47,403 nt of DNA from an uncultured Bacteroidales bacterium (GCA_902799875.1 CADCCH010000009.1:1-47403), one strand, 5' to 3'. Positions 1-6,850 are shown, counted from the first letter of the stretch. Notes: generated by a model from the letters alone, not told the origin. Translations and numbers: made by a program.

Positions 1-63
1 ACCGGGTTTACTTAATGCGCCGGATACAGAGTCGATACCGGCACTCCATTCTACTTTTGCCAT
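1..63 (-). CDS. Partial CDS, N-terminus of an unknown protein
   Basis: An ATG on the minus strand at 63 opens a frame that runs without a stop off the left edge of the window (21 codons seen, beginning MAKVEWSAGIDSVSGALSKP). It lies 23 bp downstream of the smalltalk-like gene and in the same direction, so it is probably the next gene of the same module. In related Bacteroidales modules the smalltalk gene is accompanied by small proteins, HU-like proteins or an amidase, but the visible residues do not let me assign this one. It could also be a chance frame. Confidence 0.5.
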   Translation of the reverse strand, partial: MAKVEWSAGIDSVSGALSKPG

Positions 64-86
64 AGTTAATAAAAATTTAGGTTTGG

Positions 87-293
87 TTAATACATTAGGT
101 TTTTCTTTGCGTCGTACGACTCCGTGGTCTTCGTCTGAATCATGACGCTTGTGTCGCCGCGTTGATAGTACTCCGACCGGTTGGTCACCGTCCGTACCAC
201 GTTGCACGAACTCAATCCGAAAGCCGTCCCCAGTGCCGTCAAGGCTGCAATCAGCACGCTAATGATGATCTTGATAATCTGTTGCTTGCTCAT
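87..293 (-). CDS. Smalltalk-like small membrane protein
   Basis: This 68-residue protein has a short basic start (MSKQQ), a hydrophobic segment at about residues 7-28 and the sequence LSSC with Cys30, then a polar tail. That layout (lysine-rich start, one helix rich in Ile, Leu, Ala and Thr, a Ser-Cys pair) is typical of the small Bacteroidales proteins annotated as smalltalk. They are found next to VapE-type helicases, HU proteins and N-acetylmuramoyl-L-alanine amidases, and their function is not known. The polar tail here is longer than in the short forms I know. It begins 2 bp downstream of the stop of the 133-residue gene, so the two are likely co-transcribed. The Cys could be a lipobox cysteine, but the helix also suits a plain membrane anchor. 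Family assignment rests on layout and context. Confidence 0.7.
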   Translation of the reverse strand: MSKQQIIKIIISVLIAALTALGTAFGLSSCNVVRTVTNRSEYYQRGDTSVMIQTKTTESYDAKKNLMY

Positions 294-295
294 AA

Positions 296-697
296 TCAGT
301 CTCCGTTAGAAATCAGATCACCGTTTGCGTCATACTGGCTGTTCAGCTTGCTCATTGCATAACCGAACAAACTTCCGATCTTGTGCTGCGCATTGTACTC
401 AGCCACCAACGCGTAACCGAACAAACTTCCGATCTTGTGCTGCGCATTGTACTCAGCCACCAACGCGCTCTTCTGCTCACTCGTTCCTGCGAGAATCGCA
501 CGTACAGCCGCTTGCACCTTCGCAAAACGTGCTTTCGCTGCAATCTGCGCCGCACTCGGCTCTTTTGTACTCGGGTTACACAACTTGCCGGTATAGACCT
601 TACCGGTTTTCTTGTTCGTGCGGAAGTACACATCGCTGTGCTCACACACTTTCTTGCTCATACTCTCGATGAGCGCCATTGGCTTAATCTCTGCCAT
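296..697 (-). CDS. Hypothetical protein with internal tandem duplication
   Basis: The 133-residue product is basic and soluble, with no signal peptide. The N-terminal half (about 20-65) contains YFRTNKKTGKVYTGKLCNP followed by PSAAQIAAKARFAKV, an arrangement that recurs in the 86-residue protein at 1483-1743 (YFRKYRG, CPNRT, FAEIANQKRF), so the two are probably distant paralogues. The C-terminal half carries an exact 18-residue duplication (units starting ALVAEYNAQHKIG) coming from a perfect 54-bp tandem repeat in the DNA. The gene precedes the smalltalk-like gene and follows a 160-bp spacer. Small proteins of this type accompany VapE helicases in Bacteroidales elements. No enzymatic motif is visible and I assign no function. 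Confidence 0.75.
   Translation of the reverse strand: MAEIKPMALIESMSKKVCEHSDVYFRTNKKTGKVYTGKLCNPSTKEPSAAQIAAKARFAKVQAAVRAILAGTSEQKSALVAEYNAQHKIGSLFGYALVAEYNAQHKIGSLFGYAMSKLNSQYDANGDLISNGD
360..467 (-). repeat. Perfect 54-bp tandem duplication inside the 133-residue gene
   Basis: Positions 360-413 and 414-467 are identical and directly adjacent. The unit is 18 codons long, so the reading frame is kept. Perfect identity implies a recent slippage or recombination event. Confidence 0.95.
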
Positions 698-857
698 AAG
701 AATTAAGATTTAGATTGTTAATAAATGTTAATTGGGGTCCCCCGATGTAACCTGTAAGGTTGCAGTGGGGAAAGCGTAGAGTAAGGCGTAGTGCTATACA
801 AGGGCAGTGCCCGCAGTCGCAGGAGCCTTAACTCAAGCGCGTTTAATGGTTAAAGGT

Positions 858-1205
858 TTAATCGTTTTCCGCTACCTCGAGACGTACCTCCTCGTGCTCG
901 TGCAACGCGCAATACAGTTCCATAAAGAACCTCTCGCGTGCGCCGAACTCAATCAGGTACAGCATCGATTGGCAAAAAACACTCCCGAACACGAGTCGCA
1001 TACGGCCGTCAATACGCCTCATGCCTACGGGATAAATAAGCGTCATCGGGAGCAATGCACCGGGACATATCTCGTACACGTCTCCAATCATTTTCAGGTG
1101 TTCGTTATACCCGCCCTTCTCATTGGGCTCCAAGTGAACGGTATAGAGCGTGCCTCGCTGCAAATCGCCCCATTGACGCTTGTGTCGGATGTATTTCAAG
1201 TACAT
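858..1205 (-). CDS. Hypothetical protein of the VapE module
   Basis: The product is 115 residues when started at the ATG at 1205 (MYLKYIRHKRQWGDL). A longer frame reaches 1307, but a promoter-like TAATTTTGC lies at 1231-1240 on this strand, between the two candidate starts, so the downstream start is preferred. The protein has no signal peptide, no clear transmembrane segment and no motif I recognise. It is rich in Tyr, Arg and Glu with a Glu-rich C-terminus (LHEHEEVRLEVAEND). It lies between the DUF4248-like gene and the 133-residue gene, with about 160 bp of spacer downstream holding short hairpins (around 735-765 and 815-825). Its role is unknown. Confidence 0.65.
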   Translation of the reverse strand: MYLKYIRHKRQWGDLQRGTLYTVHLEPNEKGGYNEHLKMIGDVYEICPGALLPMTLIYPVGMRRIDGRMRLVFGSVFCQSMLYLIEFGARERFFMELYCALHEHEEVRLEVAEND

Positions 1206-1230
1206 AATCGTGTTGGTTTTCAAATTCGAA

Positions 1231-1240
1231 TGCAAAATTA
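1231..1240 (-). promoter_or_regulatory. Bacteroidetes-type -7 element for the 115-residue gene
   Basis: The minus strand reads TAATTTTGCA, a match to the Bacteroidetes -7 consensus TAnnTTTG. It lies 26 bp upstream of the ATG at 1205. I see no good -33 TTTG at the usual distance. Two copies of ACATCTCCAC stand just upstream (about 1267-1287). Confidence 0.5.
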
Positions 1241-1294
1241 GGGGGTTTTGAAAAACCGATCGGGGGACATCTCCACACATCTCCACACAACGCG

Positions 1295-1486
1295 TTATTT
1301 TCTGCAATTTTCCTCTATATCGTATTTCTCGCAGAGGTAACGGACGACTTGTGGGGGAAGGACTTTGGTTTTGGGACTCACGCCCTGAGAACGAAGGTAT
1401 TCCGCATCAGACCGCAGCCAACTGCGGAAGGTGTCACGCTTGACACCCGCCGCAGCGGCCAATTCGGATTTGAGCATCGCTTTCAT
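1295..1486 (-). CDS. Small DUF4248-like / HTH-like protein
   Basis: The product is 63 residues when started at the ATG at 1486, which overlaps the TGA of the upstream gene (1483-1485) in an ATGA junction; this translational coupling decides the start over a frame that begins ten codons earlier. The sequence MKAMLKSELAAAAGVKRDTF followed by RSWLRSD, and later LPPQVVRYLCEKYDIEE, resembles the short winged-helix-like proteins (DUF4248 type) found beside VapE helicases in Bacteroidales. The SELAAAAGVKRDTFRSWL stretch fits a helix-turn-helix, so DNA binding is plausible. The family call is from memory of such sequences. Confidence 0.65.
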   Translation of the reverse strand: MKAMLKSELAAAAGVKRDTFRSWLRSDAEYLRSQGVSPKTKVLPPQVVRYLCEKYDIEENCRK

Positions 1487-1743
1487 AGCCCCATCTCCTT
1501 CACCACCTCTTTCCATAACTTCTTACGGCTCTTCTGCGCACCGGCACCGATGCGTTTGTTGACCTCGGAAGCAATGATCGAGAAGCGTTTCTGGTTCGCG
1601 ATCTCCGCAAACGTACGCTCATGGTACGTCCGGTTCGGACAGCGCTGCACTACCTGCTGACCGCGGTACTTACGGAAATAATAACCGTCGTTGTTCAACT
1701 TGCCCCGAAGGACATCAATCGGAATAATCAATTCTGCTTTCAT
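1483..1743 (-). CDS. Small basic hypothetical protein
   Basis: This 86-residue basic protein begins MKAELIIPIDVLRGKLNN and contains YYFRKYRGQQVVQRCPNRTY and FAEIANQKRF. The same order of elements (a YFR strand, a Gly/Lys turn, a Cys-Pro/Asn-Pro turn, then an Ala-Lys-Arg-Phe helix) is present in the 133-residue protein at 296-697. No signal peptide or membrane segment is seen. It overlaps the next gene by 4 bp and follows the VapE gene after a 179-bp spacer full of repeats. No function can be assigned. Confidence 0.65.
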   Translation of the reverse strand: MKAELIIPIDVLRGKLNNDGYYFRKYRGQQVVQRCPNRTYHERTFAEIANQKRFSIIASEVNKRIGAGAQKSRKKLWKEVVKEMGL

Positions 1744-1755
1744 AATCGTTAATCG

Positions 1756-1783
1756 TTAAACATTAAACATTAAACATTAAACA
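1756..1783. repeat. Four tandem copies of the heptamer TTAAACA
   Basis: Plus-strand TTAAACA occurs four times head to tail (1756, 1763, 1770, 1777), preceded by a degenerate pair of AATCGTT. It lies immediately upstream of the ATG at 1743 on the minus strand, in the AT-rich part of the spacer. A second tandem pair (CTCGCGACCAT) follows at about 1800-1821. Confidence 0.8.
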
Positions 1784-1852
1784 TTCATTACCTTTCATTC
1801 TCGCGACCATCTCGCGACCATCGTGTACGTCACTGTAGGGTGACAGGCGGAC

Positions 1853-1918
1853 GGCGGACACCCTTCCTTTTTAATTCACACACGCGTGTGTGGGTATTTG
1901 ATAAATAGGGTGTCCGCC
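1853..1918. repeat. Nested inverted repeats downstream of the VapE gene
   Basis: GGCGGACACCC at 1853-1863 and its exact complement GGGTGTCCGCC at 1908-1918 form an 11-bp stem around a 44-nt interior. The interior holds a perfect 16-bp palindrome, CACACACGCGTGTGTG, at 1877-1892. The left arm is preceded by a second GGCGGAC (1846-1852). The structure starts 5 bp after the VapE stop codon. It could end the VapE transcript, although no T-run follows, or be a cruciform-type origin or recognition site. Confidence 0.7.
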
Positions 1919-1922
1919 TGGT

Positions 1923-3227
1923 CTACCCATGACCTTCTATATTTCTATTCGCATTTACTTCATCGGAGTCCAATTCACGCACAAGCCAACCACGCGTACG
2001 CATTTTTCCGATTCGTTTGCTTTTATACCCTGCTGCCTGCAGCACCATCCCTAACCGGCTCAAACTCATCGGCTTCTTTATACTGCCTTTGATAACAAGT
2101 TTGTCTGAGATCTCGGCGGTCGTCATGAACTTACCCTCTCCCTCAAAGGGCACATCGAAATAGACCGCCAGCAGTTGCTCTTCGTTCTCCTGGGCACGGA
2201 AATCATCGTTATGGGCTTCGAGTTGATCGATATCGTCCAGATCAAACCAATACTGGAAGCCCTTCTCTATCAGGTATCGCGCCTGCGCATAAATCGCTTC
2301 GTACGGGAGGGTGATATAGAAGGGATTGACGATATTCTCCACCTGGAAGGGCAGCCACCGGCGGTTACCGGTGAGGTCGGTGAGGAACTCCTGCTTATTG
2401 CCGGAGGCGCAGAAAGAAGCCAAGCGAACACGACGCTCTTTGGTATAACCGTACGCCGCCCGCTCAGAGATATCCGAAGCGGTAATGACCGATTTCATGA
2501 CGTTGAGTTCCTTGGTACCCATCGCATCAATCTCATCGAGGGCGATTAGTCCGTATTCGGCGATTCGGAGCCGCTCGTCTTTGTTGAGTTGCGTACTATT
2601 CGCCATCTTACAGCCATACGCCCGCAGTTCCGGCGGGAGCAGGTGCTCAAGCCAGGTGGTCTTGAAGATACCCTGCCGCCCGATGAGCACGAGTACCTGC
2701 TGGTTAACGACCTCATCTTTGAGCCATGAGGCTACCATAGCCACGAACCATTTGATGAAACACTTGCGCCATAACTCCTGTTCCGCCTCACCGCCGGCAA
2801 CGGTCACCTGCTGCGCGAGCCAGGACAGCACATCGGGCTGACCGAACTCATACGGACGACAACGCAGCACATACTCGCGCAGCGGATGGACATCCGGGAT
2901 ACGGTGCGACTGCAGTACCGCCAGCACCTCTTTAGCCGCAATACTGAGTCCGCTCTCCTTCGAACAGTCGCAAACGATATCGTTGATATCACTCGTCGTG
3001 ATATCCCGCCAGCCATAAATGGGGTCCCCGACGGGCGCTAACGCAGTGCGTCCGGTGGGGAGAGCGGAGACATCGGTTGCCCGTCCATTTAGCGGAGCGG
3101 TATGGACTTTTGCACACCGATTGTCGAACGCGATTTGCACTTTGTTCGAGATCACATCATGCCTAAGCCGACCTTCCTCTACGTAGTGCGTCTGTATGTA
3201 ATCGCATACAATCTCTTGCCTATTCAT
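1923..3227 (-). CDS. VapE/VirE-type P-loop helicase
   Basis: The 434-residue protein has a Walker A motif GRQGIFKT (183-190), a Walker B LIALDEID (D231, E232), a sensor-like CASGN (273-277) and an arginine-finger-like TGNRRW ending near 291. This order is diagnostic of virulence-associated E (PF05272) superfamily 3-like helicases. The region after about residue 355, including FMTTAEISDKL, resembles the winged-helix C-terminus (DUF3874) of Bacteroidales versions. The primase-like N-terminal domain present in longer homologues is absent. Such proteins act in replication of phages, satellites and integrative elements. The gene overlaps the preceding small gene by 8 bp, and both should be driven from the promoter at 3610-3642. 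It is the best evidence that the left end is an accessory module. Confidence 0.88.
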   Translation of the reverse strand: MNRQEIVCDYIQTHYVEEGRLRHDVISNKVQIAFDNRCAKVHTAPLNGRATDVSALPTGRTALAPVGDPIYGWRDITTSDINDIVCDCSKESGLSIAAKEVLAVLQSHRIPDVHPLREYVLRCRPYEFGQPDVLSWLAQQVTVAGGEAEQELWRKCFIKWFVAMVASWLKDEVVNQQVLVLIGRQGIFKTTWLEHLLPPELRAYGCKMANSTQLNKDERLRIAEYGLIALDEIDAMGTKELNVMKSVITASDISERAAYGYTKERRVRLASFCASGNKQEFLTDLTGNRRWLPFQVENIVNPFYITLPYEAIYAQARYLIEKGFQYWFDLDDIDQLEAHNDDFRAQENEEQLLAVYFDVPFEGEGKFMTTAEISDKLVIKGSIKKPMSLSRLGMVLQAAGYKSKRIGKMRTRGWLVRELDSDEVNANRNIEGHG

Positions 3228-3480
3228 TGCTTTGCTTTTTCAAAATCCGCTGCAAAATTACTACTAATTTCGATAAGTCGTACGCACTCAGTGCGGATTC
3301 GTCTGCGTGCTTTAAAATTTTCTGGATTTGTCGCTCTCCAAGTCCCCAAATTCGTCCGATTAGGATGTAGGCATCATCGCAACTCTTGTTACAATCACGT
3401 ACCATAGTACAGAACACCTTACTGATCAGTGCATCGCGTTGAGCATGCCTCTGCTGCTCGTCTTGTTTGTCTTTTAACAT
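3220..3480 (-). CDS. Small putative DNA-binding protein, first gene of the VapE operon
   Basis: The 86-residue product starts at the ATG at 3480 (MLKDKQDEQQRHAQRDALIS); a longer frame would start inside the leader hairpin region and is rejected. The central part, DDAYILIGRIWGLGERQIQK, looks like a helix-turn-helix, and the C-terminus is helical and basic. There is no signal peptide. Its stop overlaps the VapE start by 8 bp, suggesting coupling. It may be a regulator or replication accessory protein. Confidence 0.65.
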   Translation of the reverse strand: MLKDKQDEQQRHAQRDALISKVFCTMVRDCNKSCDDAYILIGRIWGLGERQIQKILKHADESALSAYDLSKLVVILQRILKKQSNE

Positions 3481-3550
3481 TGTAAGTACACCGAAAGGCG
3501 GGAATGCTCCATGGCAACGTGCCACGGAGTGTGCCTCCGGCATACTTACG

Positions 3551-3583
3551 AAAAAAAGCCCGCACGTAGATTATACGCACGGG
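3551..3583 (-). terminator. Terminator-like hairpin in the leader of the VapE operon
   Basis: On the minus strand a 10-bp stem (3583-3574 pairing with 3568-3559, two G-U pairs, 5-nt loop) is followed at once by seven T (3557-3551). It sits only about 20-45 nt after the predicted transcription start of the promoter at 3610-3642 and before the first start codon at 3480. It could therefore act as an attenuator or release a short leader RNA. Confidence 0.6.
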
Positions 3584-3609
3584 AAGATTTTTACCAATTG
3601 AACACTATT

Positions 3610-3642
3610 GCAAAATTACTACATTTTTTTGAACTACGCAAA
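3610..3642 (-). promoter_or_regulatory. Promoter of the VapE operon
   Basis: The minus strand has TTTG at 3642-3639 and TAATTTTGC at 3618-3610 with a 20-bp spacer, a full match to the Bacteroidetes sigma-ABfr consensus. The leader to the ATG at 3480 would be about 120 nt. Confidence 0.75.
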
Positions 3643-3759
3643 TATTTGTTACAAATTTTGTGCTAATTTGCACTAAATTTTGAATAATTTGCTTATTTAT
3701 TACAAGTTTTATACTAATCTGAACGTTCAACTGATTATCGGCGTATTTCTTAAGATATT

Positions 3760-3858
3760 TTCCGAAATCTACTCGAAATTACATACATTTCGGAAAGTAT
3801 CAATACAAAATTACATTATTTCTTCCGAAATCTCACTTTTTTCTTGCACATTTCGGAA
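3760..3858. repeat. Two identical-geometry inverted repeats (operator candidate)
   Basis: TTCCGAAAT at 3760-3768 faces ATTTCGGAA at 3787-3795 across 18 bp, and the same pair recurs at 3823-3831 and 3850-3858, again across exactly 18 bp. The two units are 63 bp apart. The last half-site lies between the -33 and -7 elements of the promoter for the ATPase gene at 3905, so a bound protein would block RNA polymerase. Confidence 0.75.
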
Positions 3859-3875
3859 ATTATTCGTATCTTTGC
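3844..3875 (+). promoter_or_regulatory. Promoter of the ATPase_2/DUF234 gene
   Basis: TTG at 3844-3846 and TATCTTTGC at 3867-3875 are separated by 20 bp. The ATG at 3905 follows 29 bp after the -7 element, which fixes the start well inside a longer open frame that begins at 3680. Confidence 0.75.
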
Positions 3876-3904
3876 AGCGATTTTTAACTAAAACCACTCC
3901 AATT

Positions 3905-5326
3905 ATGTTAATCGGACGAGAAAAACAGCAGCAGGCATTGCTGGAATTGTTAGAGAGCGATGAGTCACAATTTTGCGCTATCTACGGTAGACGCCGCGTA
4001 GGAAAGACGTATTTGGTAAAGCAGACTTTCGGTGGAAAGTTTGCGTTCGTGCACACAGGATTGGCCAAGGCGACTAAGGCAGAACAGCTTTGGGAGTTCC
4101 GTGAGTCGCTACGCAGTGCAGGTGTGAAGAAATGCAAGTTACCAAAGACTTGGTTTGAAGCCTTCCATATGTTGCAAGACTATCTAACTTCGTTGCCGGA
4201 AGGAAAGAAGATTGTGTTTATTGACGAATTGCCGTGGTTAGATACACCGAAAAGCCGTTTCTTGACTGCCTTCGAGCATTTCTGGAACGGTTGGGCCAAC
4301 CTGCGCGATGACATTGTGTTGATTGTATGCGGTAGCGCCACTTCATGGATCATCGGCAATATCGTTCATAACAAAGGTGGTTTGCATAATCGCTTGACGC
4401 GTCAAATTCATCTGCGGCCGTTTAACTTGAAAGAATGTGAATTGTATGCTCAGAAACGGTCGTTAGAGATGATGCATCGCGATATATTGGAGACGTATAT
4501 GGTATTAGGCGGTGTGCCGTATTATTGGAGTTTGCTGCGACCGGAGTGGTCGTGGGCACAGAACATCGACAATCTGTTCTTTGACGATACGGCCGAGTTA
4601 CGTGATGAGTTCAAAGCGTTATACGCTTCGCTATTCCGTGCACCGCAACCGTATATTGAGATTATCACGGCATTAGGCACGAAGAAAGTGGGCATGACAT
4701 TTGACGAACTGGATAAAGCATTGACAATCAACTTGGGTGGTAAGTTGGCAGAGAAGTTGGAAGAGTTGGAGCAATGTAGCTTTATTCGTTCTTATACAGC
4801 CTTGGGCAAAGTAAAAAAGGATACCCGTTATCAGTTGATTGATAATTTTACTTTGTTCCATTTTAAGTTCATCGCAGAAGCCAACAAAGGAAGCCGCACG
4901 CGTTGGACTACTATGATCGGGACACCAGAATATCGCGCATGGAGCGGCTTAGCCTTCGAGCGCGTTTGCTTGCTTCATGAGGATCAAATACTGAAAGCAT
5001 TGGGTATATCCGGTATGGAGTGCGGAATCTACTCATGGACGTATCGTCCGCAGAATGACAAAGAGAAAGGGGCACAGATTGACATGCTCATTGATCGGAG
5101 CGATAATGTGATCAACTTGTGCGAGATGAAATTTTATAGCGACCCGTACGCGATGACGAAAGCAGACGATGAGGACGTGCGATATAAGAAAACAATATTT
5201 CAGAATGTTACCCAAACACGCAAAGCGGTTCGTATCGTGATGGTCACTTCATACGGTTTGGTTCGCAATGCATATGCCAAAGGCATACCGAACCAATTGA
5301 CGATGGACGACCTTTTCCACGAATAA
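3905..5326 (+). CDS. P-loop ATPase with C-terminal DUF234-like nuclease fold
   Basis: The product is 473 residues when started at 3905, just after a good promoter. It opens MLIGREKQQQALLELL, then has Walker A GRRRVGKT (28-35) and Walker B VFIDELPW (D107, E108), the signature of the ATPase_2 (archaeal-type AAA) family. The C-terminal third carries KGAQIDMLID (D393) and CEMKFY (E407, K409), a PD-(D/E)xK-like core typical of DUF234. Such two-domain proteins are common in Bacteroidetes and archaea; their cellular role is not established, although nucleic-acid processing or a selfish-element function is often suspected. The gene stands alone, ends in a 12-bp hairpin and is convergent with a second ATPase. 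Two inverted repeats at its promoter suggest tight control. Confidence 0.85.
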   Translation: MLIGREKQQQALLELLESDESQFCAIYGRRRVGKTYLVKQTFGGKFAFVHTGLAKATKAEQLWEFRESLRSAGVKKCKLPKTWFEAFHMLQDYLTSLPEGKKIVFIDELPWLDTPKSRFLTAFEHFWNGWANLRDDIVLIVCGSATSWIIGNIVHNKGGLHNRLTRQIHLRPFNLKECELYAQKRSLEMMHRDILETYMVLGGVPYYWSLLRPEWSWAQNIDNLFFDDTAELRDEFKALYASLFRAPQPYIEIITALGTKKVGMTFDELDKALTINLGGKLAEKLEELEQCSFIRSYTALGKVKKDTRYQLIDNFTLFHFKFIAEANKGSRTRWTTMIGTPEYRAWSGLAFERVCLLHEDQILKALGISGMECGIYSWTYRPQNDKEKGAQIDMLIDRSDNVINLCEMKFYSDPYAMTKADDEDVRYKKTIFQNVTQTRKAVRIVMVTSYGLVRNAYAKGIPNQLTMDDLFHE

Positions 5327-5327
5327 G

Positions 5328-5358
5328 CAAATGCCGACCAATTGAAGGTCGGCATTTG
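5328..5358 (+). terminator. Hairpin after the DUF234-type ATPase
   Basis: A perfect 12-bp stem (CAAATGCCGACC at 5328-5339, complement at 5347-5358) with a 7-nt loop begins 1 bp after the stop codon. No T-run follows, so it may stabilise the mRNA end or act as a weak terminator. Confidence 0.65.
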
Positions 5359-5427
5359 TGTGAATAGAATGCTCAGTTCTCCACTTTCTTTTTTAGCGAG
5401 CAGATAGGTATATTTATTCACGTAATC

Positions 5428-5456
5428 ATGCCGGAACGAATTTGATCGTCCGGCAT
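5428..5456. repeat. Hairpin between the convergent ATPase genes
   Basis: ATGCCGGA at 5428-5435 pairs with TCCGGCAT at 5449-5456, with a further CGA/TCG pairing inside. Its right arm runs into the sequence CCGGCATANTTACGAAAAAA that is shared with the dispersed repeats at 3514 and 11619. Confidence 0.65.
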
Positions 5457-5463
5457 AATTACG

Positions 5464-5496
5464 AAAAAAAGCGATCCGCTTCAAAAAACGGATCGC
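5464..5496 (-). terminator. Intrinsic terminator of the AAA_14/DUF4143 gene
   Basis: On the minus strand an 8-bp perfect stem (5496-5489 with 5478-5471) is followed by seven T (5470-5464), starting 22 bp after the stop of the gene at 5519. Very similar stems end two other operons, at 11656-11690 and 45716-45747. Confidence 0.85.
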
Positions 5497-5518
5497 CTTT
5501 CGACAATGGTATGGGAAT

Positions 5519-6787
5519 TTACGAAAGTAACCACTCCCAACAAGGGATGATTTCTATCTTGCCATGCACATCGGTGATGGTGTCCTTGGTGTCGTAGGTA
5601 ATAATAGTTCGCCGTTTGCACGGAAGAGCGTTAACAATCTTGTTCAATGCGGTCACTTCACGTTGTTGAGTCGATTCTTCGGAGAGGTTAAACGCTACTT
5701 GTATTGCCCATTCTTCTTCCGGCACATAGAAATCCACTTCTTCTCCGGCATTGTAGAAATAGACGGTGTCATTCTCCGGATCATGACCATATCGACGGAA
5801 AAGTTCCAAAGCGACCATGTTCTCTAGAAGCGAAGACTCACCATCGAGCAAGAAGAGGTTCAAGAATCCGTTATCAATAAAATAGTACTTGCAGATACTC
5901 TCTTTCTCGGATAGCGCGCCGGTGATGTTTCGTAGGCGCAGCAGGAACCATGCGTCCTCGGTATGAGTGATATAACTCTGCACAGTCGGCACAGAGATCT
6001 TGCCATTAATGGTAGAGAGGATATTGCTCATGCGGTTGTAAGAGACAGGTTGTTTCACCGACTCTGCCATCTTCTTGATCAGTAATCGCAAAGCGGTTAC
6101 ATTACTGATCTTGTTACGCGATACGATGTCGTTCAGATAGATTTTCTGATAGGTGCTGCTGAGGTAATCGCGTTTGATCTTCATTCCCACCGATTCCGGC
6201 ATTCCTCCCCAGAAGAAATACTCCCTATAGTGATGAAAGAATAACGCCCTGCCGGAAGTAGTCAGCAGTGCCTTCTCCTCGTACGGCACCTGCATCGCGT
6301 TCAAATACTCCTTGAAACTATACGGATAGATGTCCTTGGGGATAAATCGTCCGCCGAGGGTAGTCAGCACTTCTTTGCTCAACATCTTAGCGTTACTGCC
6401 GGTCAGACAGATATGCGCTTTGCTATCCGCCATACGACGTGCGAACTTCTCCCATCCGATGATATTTTGCATTTCGTCGAGAAAGATATGCGGCTCACGT
6501 CCATAAATTTCTTGATGGCACTCCAACAAGAGGTTGAAATCCGCTGAGGTGAAGTTATCGATGCGCTCGTCCTCGAAATTGAGATAGAGAATATCCGCCA
6601 TAGTGTAGCCGTTTTGAAGCAATTGCTTAATGATGGCATACAGCATATACGATTTGCCGGCACGCCGCACACCGGTGAACACGTAGTTTATTGATTCATC
6701 CAACGCATACGCACGAGGTAACACATCGATTTTCTCTACCAATTGTGCATTGTCTAAAAGGATCTGTTTGAGTAGTTGCTTATCCAT
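5519..6787 (-). CDS. AAA_14 ATPase with C-terminal DUF4143 domain
   Basis: The 422-residue product has Walker A GVRRAGKS (39-46), Walker B HIFLDEMQN (D104, E105) and the following TGSNAKMLS segment, all typical of AAA_14 proteins. The C-terminal part, with YNAGEEVDFYVP and AIQVAFNL, corresponds to DUF4143, which has a PD-(D/E)xK-like fold; here the usual E-x-K is Q-V-A, as in many family members, so nuclease activity is doubtful. These proteins are frequent in Bacteroidales, often solitary, with no settled function. The gene has its own promoter (6851-6883) and terminator (5464-5496). Two near-identical 20-bp direct repeats lie in its leader and three 23-bp-spaced repeats lie upstream of the promoter. 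Confidence 0.87.
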   Translation of the reverse strand: MDKQLLKQILLDNAQLVEKIDVLPRAYALDESINYVFTGVRRAGKSYMLYAIIKQLLQNGYTMADILYLNFEDERIDNFTSADFNLLLECHQEIYGREPHIFLDEMQNIIGWEKFARRMADSKAHICLTGSNAKMLSKEVLTTLGGRFIPKDIYPYSFKEYLNAMQVPYEEKALLTTSGRALFFHHYREYFFWGGMPESVGMKIKRDYLSSTYQKIYLNDIVSRNKISNVTALRLLIKKMAESVKQPVSYNRMSNILSTINGKISVPTVQSYITHTEDAWFLLRLRNITGALSEKESICKYYFIDNGFLNLFLLDGESSLLENMVALELFRRYGHDPENDTVYFYNAGEEVDFYVPEEEWAIQVAFNLSEESTQQREVTALNKIVNALPCKRRTIITYDTKDTITDVHGKIEIIPCWEWLLS

Positions 6788-6788
6788 A

Positions 6789-6841
6789 TTATTAAATCAC
6801 ATTTTATATATTATTGCGATTTTATTAAGTGGCATTTTATA
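6789..6841. repeat. Direct repeat in the leader of the AAA_14 gene
   Basis: The 20-bp sequences at 6789-6808 and 6822-6841 match at 17 of 20 positions (TTATTAA, four variable bases, then CATTTTATA) and are 33 bp apart. Both fall between the promoter and the start codon, so they would also be present in the mRNA leader. Confidence 0.65.
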
Positions 6842-6850
6842 AAATCCGCT

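Noticed and set aside
735..765. Hairpins GGGGTCCCC and AACCTGTAAGGTT in the 698-857 spacer as a terminator
   Set aside because: Stems are short and no T-run follows on the minus strand; left as unassigned structure.
5200..5484. Minus-strand frame of 94 codons between the two ATPases
   Set aside because: It starts inside a terminator stem and overlaps the end of the plus-strand ATPase gene; no promoter or motif. A decayed remnant cannot be excluded.
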